Positions 25,866-32,969 of a stretch of 34,919 nt of DNA are shown here, piece after piece. Source of the DNA: Streptomyces sp. (GTDB lineage Bacteria; Actinomycetota; Actinomycetes; Streptomycetales; Streptomycetaceae). Under the pieces are notes generated by a model that made no database searches, was not told the DNA's origin, and was given only the letters and a program-made list of their open reading frames with translations. The translations under genes were made by a program, and so were the position numbers. The stretch lies in contig JABFVM010000545.1 of NCBI GenBank assembly GCA_013362785.1, positions 1-34,919 of the forward strand, given 5' to 3'. How positions within the stretch are numbered: the stretch's first letter is position 1; every line of letters starts with the position of its first letter.

Positions 25866-25937
25866 GCTCCGGCCGATCGACAAGGTGTCCGGCGTGTGGC
25901 GTTCCACTCGACGCGACGTCGATTGATCGGCCGGAGC
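25866..25937. repeat. 13-bp perfect inverted repeat before the polyamine-binding protein gene
   Basis: GCTCCGGCCGATC (25866-25878) and GATCGGCCGGAGC (25925-25937) are perfect inverted copies 46 bases apart. The right copy contains the TTGATC that could be the -35 box of the next gene (25923-25928). It could be an extended terminator stem or a two-site operator. Confidence 0.6.
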
Positions 25938-25951
25938 CACGGGGGCATGCT
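25923..25951 (+). promoter_or_regulatory. Possible leaderless promoter of the polyamine-binding protein gene
   Basis: TTGATC (25923-25928) and CATGCT (25946-25951) are 17 bases apart, and CATGCT ends 6 bases before the ATG at 25958, with no ribosome binding site in between. The -10 match is modest. Confidence 0.35.
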
Positions 25952-25957
25952 GCGGCA

Positions 25958-27148
25958 ATGGCCCTCCCTCCGAACAACTCCCCACTGTCCCGCCGGAACC
26001 TGCTGCGCACCCTCGGTGCGGGCGCGTTGCTGGGCGGGCTCGCCGGATGCGGTGTGCGGCCCGCCTATGTGTCGCCCGGCGACCGGGCCGCCGCTGATCT
26101 CTCGGCCACCGACAAGCGGCTGACCTGGGCGAACTGGCCGCTGTATATCGACACCGATGACGAGGACGCGCGGCGGCGGCCGACGTTGGAGGCGTTCGAG
26201 AAGCGCACCGGCATCTCCGTCGACTACGTCGAGGAGATCAACGACAACGACGAGTTCTTCGGCAAGATCAGCCCCGCCCTGATGAACCATCAGCGCACCG
26301 GCCGCGACCTCATCGTCATCAGCGACTGGATGTGCGCCCGGTTCGTACGGCTGGGCTGGGTGCAGGAGATGGACCGGGCGCGTCAGCCCAACGTGACCAA
26401 GTACCTGGACCCACAGCTGCGGTCACCGGCCTTCGACCCCGGCCGCAAGTACACCGTGCCGTGGCAGTCCGGCATCACCGGCATCGCGTACAACCACCGC
26501 AGGCTCGGCCGCGAGATACGCCATGTCTCCGACCTCTGGGCGAGCGACCTCAAGGGCCGGGTGACCCTGCTCTCCGGCCTGGACGAGGCCTTCGCGCTGC
26601 TCATGCAGGGCAACGGCGTCGACATCACGCGCTGGACCGCGGACGACTTCCACACCGTGTGCGACCAGGTCGAGAAGCAGGTCGGCAACGGCCAGATACG
26701 CCGCTTCACCGGCAACGACTACATCAAGGACCTGTCGAGCGGCGACGTACTGGCCTGCCAGGCCTACTCGGGCGACGTCATCCAACTCCAGGCCGACGAC
26801 CCCGACATCCGCTTCGTCGTCCCCGAGGAGGGCGCCGAGCTCTGGTCGGAGTCCCTGATGATCCCCAACCTGGCCCGCCACAAGACCAACGCCGAGCGGC
26901 TGATCGACTATTACTACGAGCCCGAGGTCGCAGCGGAGTTGGCCGCCTGGGTCAATTACGTCTGCCCGGTCCCCGCCGCCCAGGACGTCCTCGCCTCCGC
27001 CAAGGACGAGGAGACGGCCGCCCTGGCCGAGGACCCCCTCATCTTCCCGGACACGGCGATGCGCGAGCGGCTGGCGATCGCGCGGGACATCACCTCCGGG
27101 GAGCGGGTGGAATTCGCGAAGCGGTGGAACGCGATCGCGGGGTTGTAG
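25958..27148 (+). CDS. Tat-exported polyamine ABC transporter substrate-binding lipoprotein
   Basis: The protein has 396 aa and is a PotD/PotF-like binding protein. The N-terminus combines a twin-arginine motif (SRRNLL, R12-R13) with a lipobox LAGC (lipidated C31), so it should be exported folded and anchored outside the membrane. The mature part shows LTWANWPLYIDTDDED, the DLIVISDWMCARFVRLGW segment, KYTVPWQSGITGIAYN and SGDVIQLQADDPDIRFVVPEEGAELW, all family landmarks. ATG 25958 has no ribosome site, so the message may be leaderless. No permease or ATPase gene follows; instead the TerD island begins. The rest of the transporter must be elsewhere, or was separated from this gene by the island insertion. 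It fits the polyamine theme of the previous genes. Confidence 0.92.
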   Translation: MALPPNNSPLSRRNLLRTLGAGALLGGLAGCGVRPAYVSPGDRAAADLSATDKRLTWANWPLYIDTDDEDARRRPTLEAFEKRTGISVDYVEEINDNDEFFGKISPALMNHQRTGRDLIVISDWMCARFVRLGWVQEMDRARQPNVTKYLDPQLRSPAFDPGRKYTVPWQSGITGIAYNHRRLGREIRHVSDLWASDLKGRVTLLSGLDEAFALLMQGNGVDITRWTADDFHTVCDQVEKQVGNGQIRRFTGNDYIKDLSSGDVLACQAYSGDVIQLQADDPDIRFVVPEEGAELWSESLMIPNLARHKTNAERLIDYYYEPEVAAELAAWVNYVCPVPAAQDVLASAKDEETAALAEDPLIFPDTAMRERLAIARDITSGERVEFAKRWNAIAGL

Positions 27149-27165
27149 GGGAGCGGGGCGTAATG

Positions 27166-27220
27166 TGTGACGAGGATTTTTAGTTGGCACAAACGAGGGA
27201 TAGTTGGCTGTGACGAGGGA
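27166..27220. repeat. Left-edge direct repeats of the TerD island (TAGTTGGC motif)
   Basis: Two adjacent 20-bp units, 27181-27200 and 27201-27220, share TAGTTGGC at the start and ACGAGGGA at the end. TGTGACGAGG occurs at 27166-27175 and again at 27209-27218. The block lies between the stop of the polyamine-binding protein gene and the stop of the converging TerD gene. Confidence 0.85.
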
Positions 27221-27223
27221 TTG

Positions 27224-28075
27224 TTACGCGACGTCGACTCCGTAAGCTCGAGCGAGGCCGTCGAGCCCATCAGCCCAGCCCTGACCAAGAGCCCGGAGCT
27301 TCCACACGGGGTTGCCGTCGACGCTGTGCCTGTAGAGCTCGGTGATGACCATCGCTCGGATGGAAGGATCGGCGGGAGGCCTGAACGTCCACGCGGTGCC
27401 GCTTACGCAATCCAGGTCCAGGGTTGCGTGAGTGAGGGACCCGCAGGTGAGTCCGGTGTCAACGTCCATGTTGATGGCGACAGCGACGCGGTGTACCCGG
27501 TCGGGTAGCGCGGAAAGGTGGACGGTGGCGCGTTCCACCGTGTGTGATCCTTCCTGCTGTTTGCCGAGGAGACGGGCGCCTCCGTCGGCAGCGGAGGGCT
27601 GGTTGTAGAAGACGAAGTCCTCGTCGCTGCAGACCCGGCCGTCGTTCCCGAGCAGAAACAGAGTGAGGTCTGCGTCCGCGCCGGCGAAGGTGAAGGAGAC
27701 ACGAAGTCCTTGCCAGGCTTCCTCGGGCAGCACGAGGGTCTGGCCCGCGATGAGGACCGCAGACGTGGCCGGAGGAGCGGCGGGGATGGGAGGTGGCGAG
27801 AGAGTCTGATGCTTCCACTCGGCGAAGGCTCTGATCTGGTACGGATCGCCTACCCCGGCTCGGAGGTCGGGAGGCGTGTTGGCGCCGAGGGCGATGTCCA
27901 GGTCCGCGAGGGACGGTTCACCAGAGCCGGAGTCGTCTTGGGCACCGTCGAGCAGGGCTTGCAGGCCGGCAATGCGCGTGGTGTCCAACGGTTTGAGCGT
28001 GCTGGAGATTGCCGGAGGCGGTGGTGGTGACGGAACAGGCGGTGTCCTGCCCGATGTCCAGGAAGCGTAGGGCAT
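27224..28075 (-). CDS. TerD-domain protein (probably the C-terminal part of a frameshifted DUF4236-TerD gene)
   Basis: About 283 aa from the only ATG (28075) in this frame. The TerD domain fills the C-terminal two thirds: LRVSFTFAGADADLTLFLLGNDGRVCSDEDFVFYNQPS carries the acidic Ca2+-binding pattern. VERATVHLSALPDRVHRVAVAINMD and the closing VITELYRHSVDGNPVWKLRALGQGWADGLDGLARAYGVDV complete it. TerD proteins belong to tellurite/stress-response (Ter) systems that also affect phage and colicin sensitivity. ATG 28075 lies inside the upstream DUF4236-like frame with GAGG touching it, too close for a ribosome site. A single polypeptide split by a one-base insertion is more likely than an independent gene; the shift is +1 relative to the upstream frame. 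Confidence 0.8.
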   Translation of the reverse strand: MPYASWTSGRTPPVPSPPPPPAISSTLKPLDTTRIAGLQALLDGAQDDSGSGEPSLADLDIALGANTPPDLRAGVGDPYQIRAFAEWKHQTLSPPPIPAAPPATSAVLIAGQTLVLPEEAWQGLRVSFTFAGADADLTLFLLGNDGRVCSDEDFVFYNQPSAADGGARLLGKQQEGSHTVERATVHLSALPDRVHRVAVAINMDVDTGLTCGSLTHATLDLDCVSGTAWTFRPPADPSIRAMVITELYRHSVDGNPVWKLRALGQGWADGLDGLARAYGVDVA

Positions 28076-29063
28076 CCTCGGGCGTCCGCCAGGGTGTAGC
28101 CTCAATCGTCTGTCGTGTCCACCGGCCGTAAGCGACAAAGCCGAGTCGCTGTGTATCGGGAAGGCGCGTCATGACGGCCAGGTCGATGGCCTGGATGCCG
28201 GGTGCGGTTGCGAAGCCTTCCTTGAGAGTGGCGACGACGTTGGAGCCCATGGCTGTCAACCACCACAGGGTCCGGTCACGTTTGGTGAGATTCTTCAGGG
28301 TGGGGCGACCACTGGGTGTCAGGCCTGCGGTCTGGGTGGGCATCGTGTCCAGGTCCTGTTGTCGCATCACGACGGACAGGACCGAGCCGTCCACGCCGAC
28401 TGCACAGCCGGCGGCCGGATTGTCGGAAAACGCGGTGTTCACCGCCTCGCAGACAGTGGCCTCGTCGTTGGCCAGCAACGCGTGCCACCACGTTCCTGCC
28501 TCGGTGACCATCTGTTCACGGACGGCGTGGAGACGCGCCGTCTCCGCGGCCAGGCAAGCGGGAGCGTCCTCCTGGGCACGCTGCTTGGCGGCAGTTCGTT
28601 CGGCACGTGCGAGTCGACCCACTCCGTGCAGGTGAAAGGTCTGGGCTTCGGCGAGTGCCCATGGCAGGCCGAGTTGTGGAGCAGCTGGGATCAGGGGCGG
28701 TTCCGCAGCGGTGAAGGTCTGCAAATGGACGCTGGTCATTTGCAGCCTGAGCTCTCGTAGTTGAGCGATAGCGGCGGCGCGTTCCGCCTCCTGCTGTGCC
28801 CGTTCCGCCTGGCGGCGCGTTCGCTCCAACTGGCCAGCCGAAGGAGCAACCGACCGAGTCTGCGCGGCACGACGTGTACTGGTCCGGCGACGACTGCCAC
28901 CGAGGGAACTCGACGCATAGAAGGGGCCGAGCCCTGTCGACACCCTCGCGCCGCCACTGCCCACACTGAGCCTCGCCGCACGAGGACCGACGGACGTTCG
29001 CACGCCTCGTGTGGAGACACGAACGCTCAGCCCAGGCACACCGACACGGAACCCGAATCCCAT
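27918..29063 (-). CDS. DUF4236-like N-terminal protein of the TerD island
   Basis: The frame encodes about 381 aa. The first 55 residues (GFGFRVGVPGLSVRVSTRGVRTSVGPRAARLSVGSGGARVSTGLG) have the repeating Arg/Gly/Ser beta pattern of DUF4236. A charged coiled-coil stretch (RRQAERAQQEAERAAAIAQLRELRL) and a domain of about 200 residues with WWHALLANDEATVCEAVNTAFSDN and WWLTAMGSNVVATLKEGFATAP follow. ATG 29063 has AAGGGGG about 7 bases upstream. The last 35-40 residues (after about 28040) turn into Cys/His/Arg-rich sequence with no sense, while the overlapping frame becomes sensible there. This is the main reason to suspect a frameshift into the TerD part. It is divergent from the TerD-vWA gene across a 214-base gap. 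Confidence 0.75.
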   Translation of the reverse strand: MGFGFRVGVPGLSVRVSTRGVRTSVGPRAARLSVGSGGARVSTGLGPFYASSSLGGSRRRTSTRRAAQTRSVAPSAGQLERTRRQAERAQQEAERAAAIAQLRELRLQMTSVHLQTFTAAEPPLIPAAPQLGLPWALAEAQTFHLHGVGRLARAERTAAKQRAQEDAPACLAAETARLHAVREQMVTEAGTWWHALLANDEATVCEAVNTAFSDNPAAGCAVGVDGSVLSVVMRQQDLDTMPTQTAGLTPSGRPTLKNLTKRDRTLWWLTAMGSNVVATLKEGFATAPGIQAIDLAVMTRLPDTQRLGFVAYGRWTRQTIEATPWRTPEDALRFLDIGQDTACSVTTTASGNLQHAQTVGHHAHCRPASPARRCPRRLRLW

Positions 29064-29277
29064 GGCCCACCCCCTTTCCCCGGGGGCACAGTGTGGCACT
29101 AACAGGCACTTCGGGAGTACGTGTCAGGCTCATCCACCCCTGGGAGGTTCGTCATCCGGGTCGAGGAGCGGGGACCGAAGTCATCTCAGTGGCGCATTCC
29201 GCCCAAAGCCGAGACGGTCGAGGACCAGCGGACTACCGTTTCCCTCTCAGCGATCAAGGGGGCGAAGGATGCGGTCG

Positions 29278-30495
29278 ATGTCGTTGCGCAAAGGGGAGAA
29301 CCAAGCGCTGTTGGCAGCGCCAGTGGTACTGGCCGTGTCGGTTCAGGGGCTGGCGGCGGATGTCTCGGCACTGCTGCTAGGAGCGGACGGCAAGGTTCGC
29401 AGCGATGACGACTTGGTCTTCTACAACCACCCGTCCCAAGACGGTGTGTCAATGGCCGGCTCGGCGGTCACGGCGGATCTCCTGCGTGTGCCAGCCGATG
29501 TGGACCGAGTGGTTGTCGTGGTGAGTGCTGATCCGCTTCAGCCCGGCGCGGTCTTCACCCGCGCTCCGCTTCTGACGATTACCCAGTCAGGGTCGTCTGC
29601 CATGTCGTTCACCGCGCCAGACTTCACATCCGGTGAGACGGTCGTGGTCCTGGCGGAGCTTTATCGGCGGAACGAGGGATGGAAGATCCGCGCCGTAGGA
29701 CAGGGGTATGCCTCCGGCCTGGCTGGTCTGGCCACCGACTACGGAGTGGATGTCGACCCCGAGCCCATCCCCACTCCTGTGTCTCTTCCCGCCCAAGGGC
29801 GTCCGACTTCGAGTTCACCGAGGTCTGCGGTGGACTTGTCGAAGGTCGAACGACTGGCCCCCGCGCTGCTGTCCCCGGCTCGTCAGGCCGGCAACGCCCT
29901 CGTGGACCGGGGCATCTCGAACCGGCGCGCGGCTGTGTACCTGATCCTGGACCACGACTGGCACATGGAAGAGCTGTACGAGTCGTTTGCCGTGCAGGCC
30001 TTCGCAGAGCGTGTCCTCGCGCTGTCGGCCAACCTTGACGATGACGGCACCGTGCCCGTGGTTTTCTCCAGTGGACGAGAACCTTTTCTGGAGGAGATCC
30101 GTCTCGATAACTACCGCGGTCGTATCGGGCAGTTGCACACCCAGGTGGACTGGGGCTGGGGCAATGTCGCCGACGCCATGCGTCGCGCAGTAGGGCACTA
30201 CCAGGAGTCAGGAGCGGCTGACCCGGCCTTCATCGTGACGCAGGTCGGAGATGAGCCCTGGGACAAGGCCGAGGTCCGCTCCTTGCTGCAGAACACCGCA
30301 TCGCTCGGGGTGTTCTGGCTGTTCGTCGGATTCGGACGCGGCAAGCTCGCGTTCTACAAGAACCTCAACGCATCCGCCTCCGCCACCTTCTCCAACGTGG
30401 CCTTCTACGATGCGAGCAAGAACCCGGGATCGGTGCCCGACGAGCGGTTCTACGCCGGCCTCGTCGACGCCTTCGCGCTCTGGTTGCGGCGTTGA
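29278..30495 (+). CDS. TerD-vWA two-domain protein with degenerate MIDAS
   Basis: The protein has 405 aa. Residues 1-160 are a TerD domain: it begins MSLRKGEN, the usual TerD start, and has LLLGADGKVRSDDDLVFYNHPS for Ca2+ binding. It ends in GWKIRAVGQGYASGLAGLATDYGVDVD. A Pro/Ser linker follows. Residues 215-405 are a TerF-type vWA domain (AVYLILD...LDDDGTVPVVFSSG...HYQESGAADPAFIV...LGVFWLFVGFG). The MIDAS DxSxS motif is replaced by D225-H-D-W-H, and the later DG-type aspartate reads VGD, so metal binding is probably lost. I chose ATG 29278 because GAAGGA lies 8 bases upstream; ATG 29269 is possible. The stop overlaps the next start. Confidence 0.88.
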   Translation: MSLRKGENQALLAAPVVLAVSVQGLAADVSALLLGADGKVRSDDDLVFYNHPSQDGVSMAGSAVTADLLRVPADVDRVVVVVSADPLQPGAVFTRAPLLTITQSGSSAMSFTAPDFTSGETVVVLAELYRRNEGWKIRAVGQGYASGLAGLATDYGVDVDPEPIPTPVSLPAQGRPTSSSPRSAVDLSKVERLAPALLSPARQAGNALVDRGISNRRAAVYLILDHDWHMEELYESFAVQAFAERVLALSANLDDDGTVPVVFSSGREPFLEEIRLDNYRGRIGQLHTQVDWGWGNVADAMRRAVGHYQESGAADPAFIVTQVGDEPWDKAEVRSLLQNTASLGVFWLFVGFGRGKLAFYKNLNASASATFSNVAFYDASKNPGSVPDERFYAGLVDAFALWLRR

Positions 30496-31163
30496 GCCAG
30501 CCGCCACTTGCGCACCGACTGAGTAGCCTCATCGCCTCTGATCAGGCCGTGTCCAATCTTCGGCGCTACTTCGGCATCAGCTTGGACCTGGAAACAGTGC
30601 CATTCACGGGCAGTCGTTTCGAGCATTTGGCCGACGGAGGGGATCGTCAACCGGTGGCGAACGTAGTGACCGCCGATGATCTCATTGCTGTGCAGACCCT
30701 GTCGGTCAGGATCCCTGCGCAGGTCGCCTTGGACCTCTTGGAAGGCGACCTCGGTCTCCGAATGTCCGAACTCCTGGGCAGCGTTCCCCATGACGTCGAC
30801 ATGGTCGAGGCTGAGGTCACCGACCTGGGCGATGGGGCACCAGCCCACACTGCCTGGCGTGTTCTCTGTGACCAACCCGGTGTCGGGTGGGTGACGGCCG
30901 GCAAGCTCCTCGCTCGGAAGAGGCCGCGGTTGTTGCCCGTCTACGATCAGGTCGTTCGCTGCGTCCTCGAGCGGCCGAAGTCATTCTGGCTTGAGTTGCA
31001 TGGCGCACTGCGTGCCGACAACCAGGCGTTGCACCGCGAGCTGATGGCTCTACGACAGGCCGCTGACCTCCCTGCGACCGTCAGCGCGCTTCGGGTCTGC
31101 GATGTGGTGTTGTGGATGCATCACCGTGCGGATCATCAGAAGGGACGTTGCACCGAGACCTGA
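30492..31163 (+). CDS. DUF6308-like protein coupled to the TerD-vWA gene
   Basis: The protein has 223 aa. The start is TTG 30492, which overlaps the preceding stop (TTGA), the same coupling as GTGA/ATGA. I see GSRFEHLADGGDRQPVANVVTADDLIAVQTLSVRIPAQVALDLLEG near the N-terminus and WVTAGKLLARKRPRLLPVYDQVVRCVL in the middle, which resemble the actinobacterial DUF6308 family as I recall it. The function is unknown; the second segment recalls helix-hairpin-type DNA-binding proteins. Its tight coupling to a TerD-vWA protein suggests a joint role. No signal peptide or membrane helix is visible. Confidence 0.78.
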   Translation: MSQPPLAHRLSSLIASDQAVSNLRRYFGISLDLETVPFTGSRFEHLADGGDRQPVANVVTADDLIAVQTLSVRIPAQVALDLLEGDLGLRMSELLGSVPHDVDMVEAEVTDLGDGAPAHTAWRVLCDQPGVGWVTAGKLLARKRPRLLPVYDQVVRCVLERPKSFWLELHGALRADNQALHRELMALRQAADLPATVSALRVCDVVLWMHHRADHQKGRCTET

Positions 31164-31203
31164 AGTTCCCGGCGAAACATCCTCTGACCTGCGGTGTACC
31201 AAA

Positions 31204-31292
31204 GTGCCAACTATCTCTCTGATTTCGTGCTTCCAGTACCAGAAGCTAGTTGGCATCAGCGCAGGTCACGAACGTCTCCTGATGCCAACTAG
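31204..31292. repeat. Right-edge inverted repeats of the TerD island (TAGTTGGC motif)
   Basis: GTGCCAACTA at 31204-31213 is the exact inverse of TAGTTGGCAC at the left edge (27181-27190). CTAGTTGGCATCAG (31246-31259) and CTGATGCCAACTAG (31279-31292) are perfect 14-bp inverted copies with a 19-base spacer; one flanking G-C pair (31245/31293) extends the stem to 15 bp. The block lies between the DUF6308-like gene and the converging amine-oxidase-like gene and could also act as a terminator. Confidence 0.85.
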
Positions 31293-31370
31293 CGCTCCTG
31301 GTCACAGTCCGCACCGCGCACGCCATCGACGTACGCGTCCGGAATCACCGGTCGTGAACGGACGGAGCCC

Positions 31371-32969
31371 TCACCAGTTCTCGGGAGTGAGGTCGGGGCC
31401 CACGAGGTGACCGTGCGAGTGCGCCGCGTCATGGGTGAAATGGGCCGCGTACCAGAGGACCACGTCGGTGTCATTGAGCGGCTCGGCCGGTGACCGCAGG
31501 GCGTCCAGGCGGGCCCGGGACAGTTGCGGGTCGGTCGTGAAGTGCTGGCCGTCGTCGAGTTCGGTCGAGCGGTAGCGCAGCGCCCACAGGTCGCCGACCC
31601 CGTACGCGTCCTGTGTGCCGTCGGTGGCGCCGGGTGTCAGGTGGTACGCCTGGCGGCCTGCGGTGTTGCGCACGCGCCAGCGCCGGTGGCGTGCCGGGTC
31701 GCGGGGGCGTCGGATCTCCCAGGACTTGGTGTGCCAGTTACTCCCGCCCGGGATCAGGGGCGGGTCGTTGAACTCCTCGACCGTGTTCGGGGAGGCGCCG
31801 CCCACGTCGAAGTCGAAGCGCCAGTAGACATGGTGTCGGTGTTCCCGGCAGGTGCAGGGGTTGTTGACGCCCGCGAAACCGAAACGCGGGCGAATGGTGC
31901 CGTTCGCATGGAGCCGCCATTGGCTGATGTAGCGGTACCAGCCCGCCATCAACTCACTGACCAGGACCACTTCCTGGCCGAGTACATAGATCGCGACTCC
32001 GCGGAAGTTGCCCGTGTCCGTGCCGGTGTCGAGGATGGTGAGCGCGGGAGAGGGGCAGATCCGAAAACCGGGTGCGACGTTCTGGCCGGTCGCCTGGAAG
32101 CAGGCTTCGGAGTTCTGCCAGTCCCGGTACGTCGGCCCGCAGCCCCCTGCGGTGGCCTGGACGTACTCGACGTTGAGGATCGGGACATGGGCCCGGTACA
32201 GCACGGTGCGGCCGCGATAGCGGACGTGCCGCAGCTCCACGCCGGAGCCGTTGGTGCCCGAGGACGCGGCTGGCCTGACCACTTGGAGCTGCCACAGTGT
32301 CTGCCCGCCCTGAGTGACCGTCAGATTGACCTGTCCCGTGGTTCCTGTGCCTGCGCAGCGGTCGTCGGGCGCGGTCGGCTCGCAGCGCGCCGCACCGTGG
32401 GGCAGTCGCTCCGTGAGGTCGTGCAGGACGCGGCGCTCGGCCATCAGCGCCCCGACGACCTGTACACGGTCGTCCTGGGTACCCAGGAGCCCCACGCCCA
32501 GGACGCGCCGGACACGGCCGTCCGGATCCTCGTGCTCCACGACCGGCGGCATCGGGCGGAACACTGTGATGGTGCCGGACCGGATCTGCTCGCCGAACTC
32601 GGGGTCCTCGCCCACGATGGCCGCGGCCTCGGCGAATTCCTCGGTGGTGGGCAGGGGTTGCGCGACATGGGCGGTGATGTCCAGGTCGCCGGGCGCACGG
32701 GGGTCCGCGGCGCGCAGGTCACCGCTGATCGCGAGGACGCGTTCCGCGTCGTAGTCGTAGACGCGTGCGGTGAACCGGTCGGAAGGCTGCGGTTCCTCCG
32801 TCTTGCGGGGATCCGGCTCCGGTACGAGCGAGAGCAGTCGGGCCCTGGCTCCGTCGAGCGTCTTGAGGACGGACGGGTGCTGGAGTAGTCCCTCCCGGAT
32901 CCTGCTGACGTCCCGCTCCAAGGGGGCGACCGGCTTCGCCTGGATTTCGAGGTCGAGTTCGTCGGGCAT
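31371..32969 (-). CDS. Copper amine oxidase-like protein lacking the topaquinone motif
   Basis: The protein has 532 aa. The C-terminal part has the copper amine oxidase fold: an H377-R-H379 pair followed by VYWRFDFDVGG (the HxH copper-ligand region), and a terminal THDAAHSHGHLVGPDLTPENW like the third-His region. The cofactor tyrosine normally sits in NY(D/E); here the place reads GWYRY (W344-Y345-R346-Y347). Topaquinone formation from Tyr needs that context, so amine oxidation is doubtful. I recall the WYRY form from secreted fungal and some actinobacterial homologues. No signal peptide is visible. ATG 32969 is fixed by GGAGG 5 bases upstream on the minus strand. It is convergent with the TerD island and divergent from the secreted protein gene. 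Confidence 0.82.
   Translation of the reverse strand: MPDELDLEIQAKPVAPLERDVSRIREGLLQHPSVLKTLDGARARLLSLVPEPDPRKTEEPQPSDRFTARVYDYDAERVLAISGDLRAADPRAPGDLDITAHVAQPLPTTEEFAEAAAIVGEDPEFGEQIRSGTITVFRPMPPVVEHEDPDGRVRRVLGVGLLGTQDDRVQVVGALMAERRVLHDLTERLPHGAARCEPTAPDDRCAGTGTTGQVNLTVTQGGQTLWQLQVVRPAASSGTNGSGVELRHVRYRGRTVLYRAHVPILNVEYVQATAGGCGPTYRDWQNSEACFQATGQNVAPGFRICPSPALTILDTGTDTGNFRGVAIYVLGQEVVLVSELMAGWYRYISQWRLHANGTIRPRFGFAGVNNPCTCREHRHHVYWRFDFDVGGASPNTVEEFNDPPLIPGGSNWHTKSWEIRRPRDPARHRRWRVRNTAGRQAYHLTPGATDGTQDAYGVGDLWALRYRSTELDDGQHFTTDPQLSRARLDALRSPAEPLNDTDVVLWYAAHFTHDAAHSHGHLVGPDLTPENW

Noticed and set aside
28075..28138. TTG at 28138 as start of the TerD-domain gene
   Set aside because: It adds an Arg/Gly/His-rich lead with no family match, lies inside the other frame's coding sequence, and has no ribosome site.
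27166..31292. TAGTTGGC repeats considered as a CRISPR array
   Set aside because: There are too few and too short repeats, in mixed orientation and at two distant sites, with no cas genes.
31524..32888. Plus-strand open frame of about 450 codons over the amine-oxidase-like gene
   Set aside because: The minus strand has the better start, ribosome site and recognisable fold.
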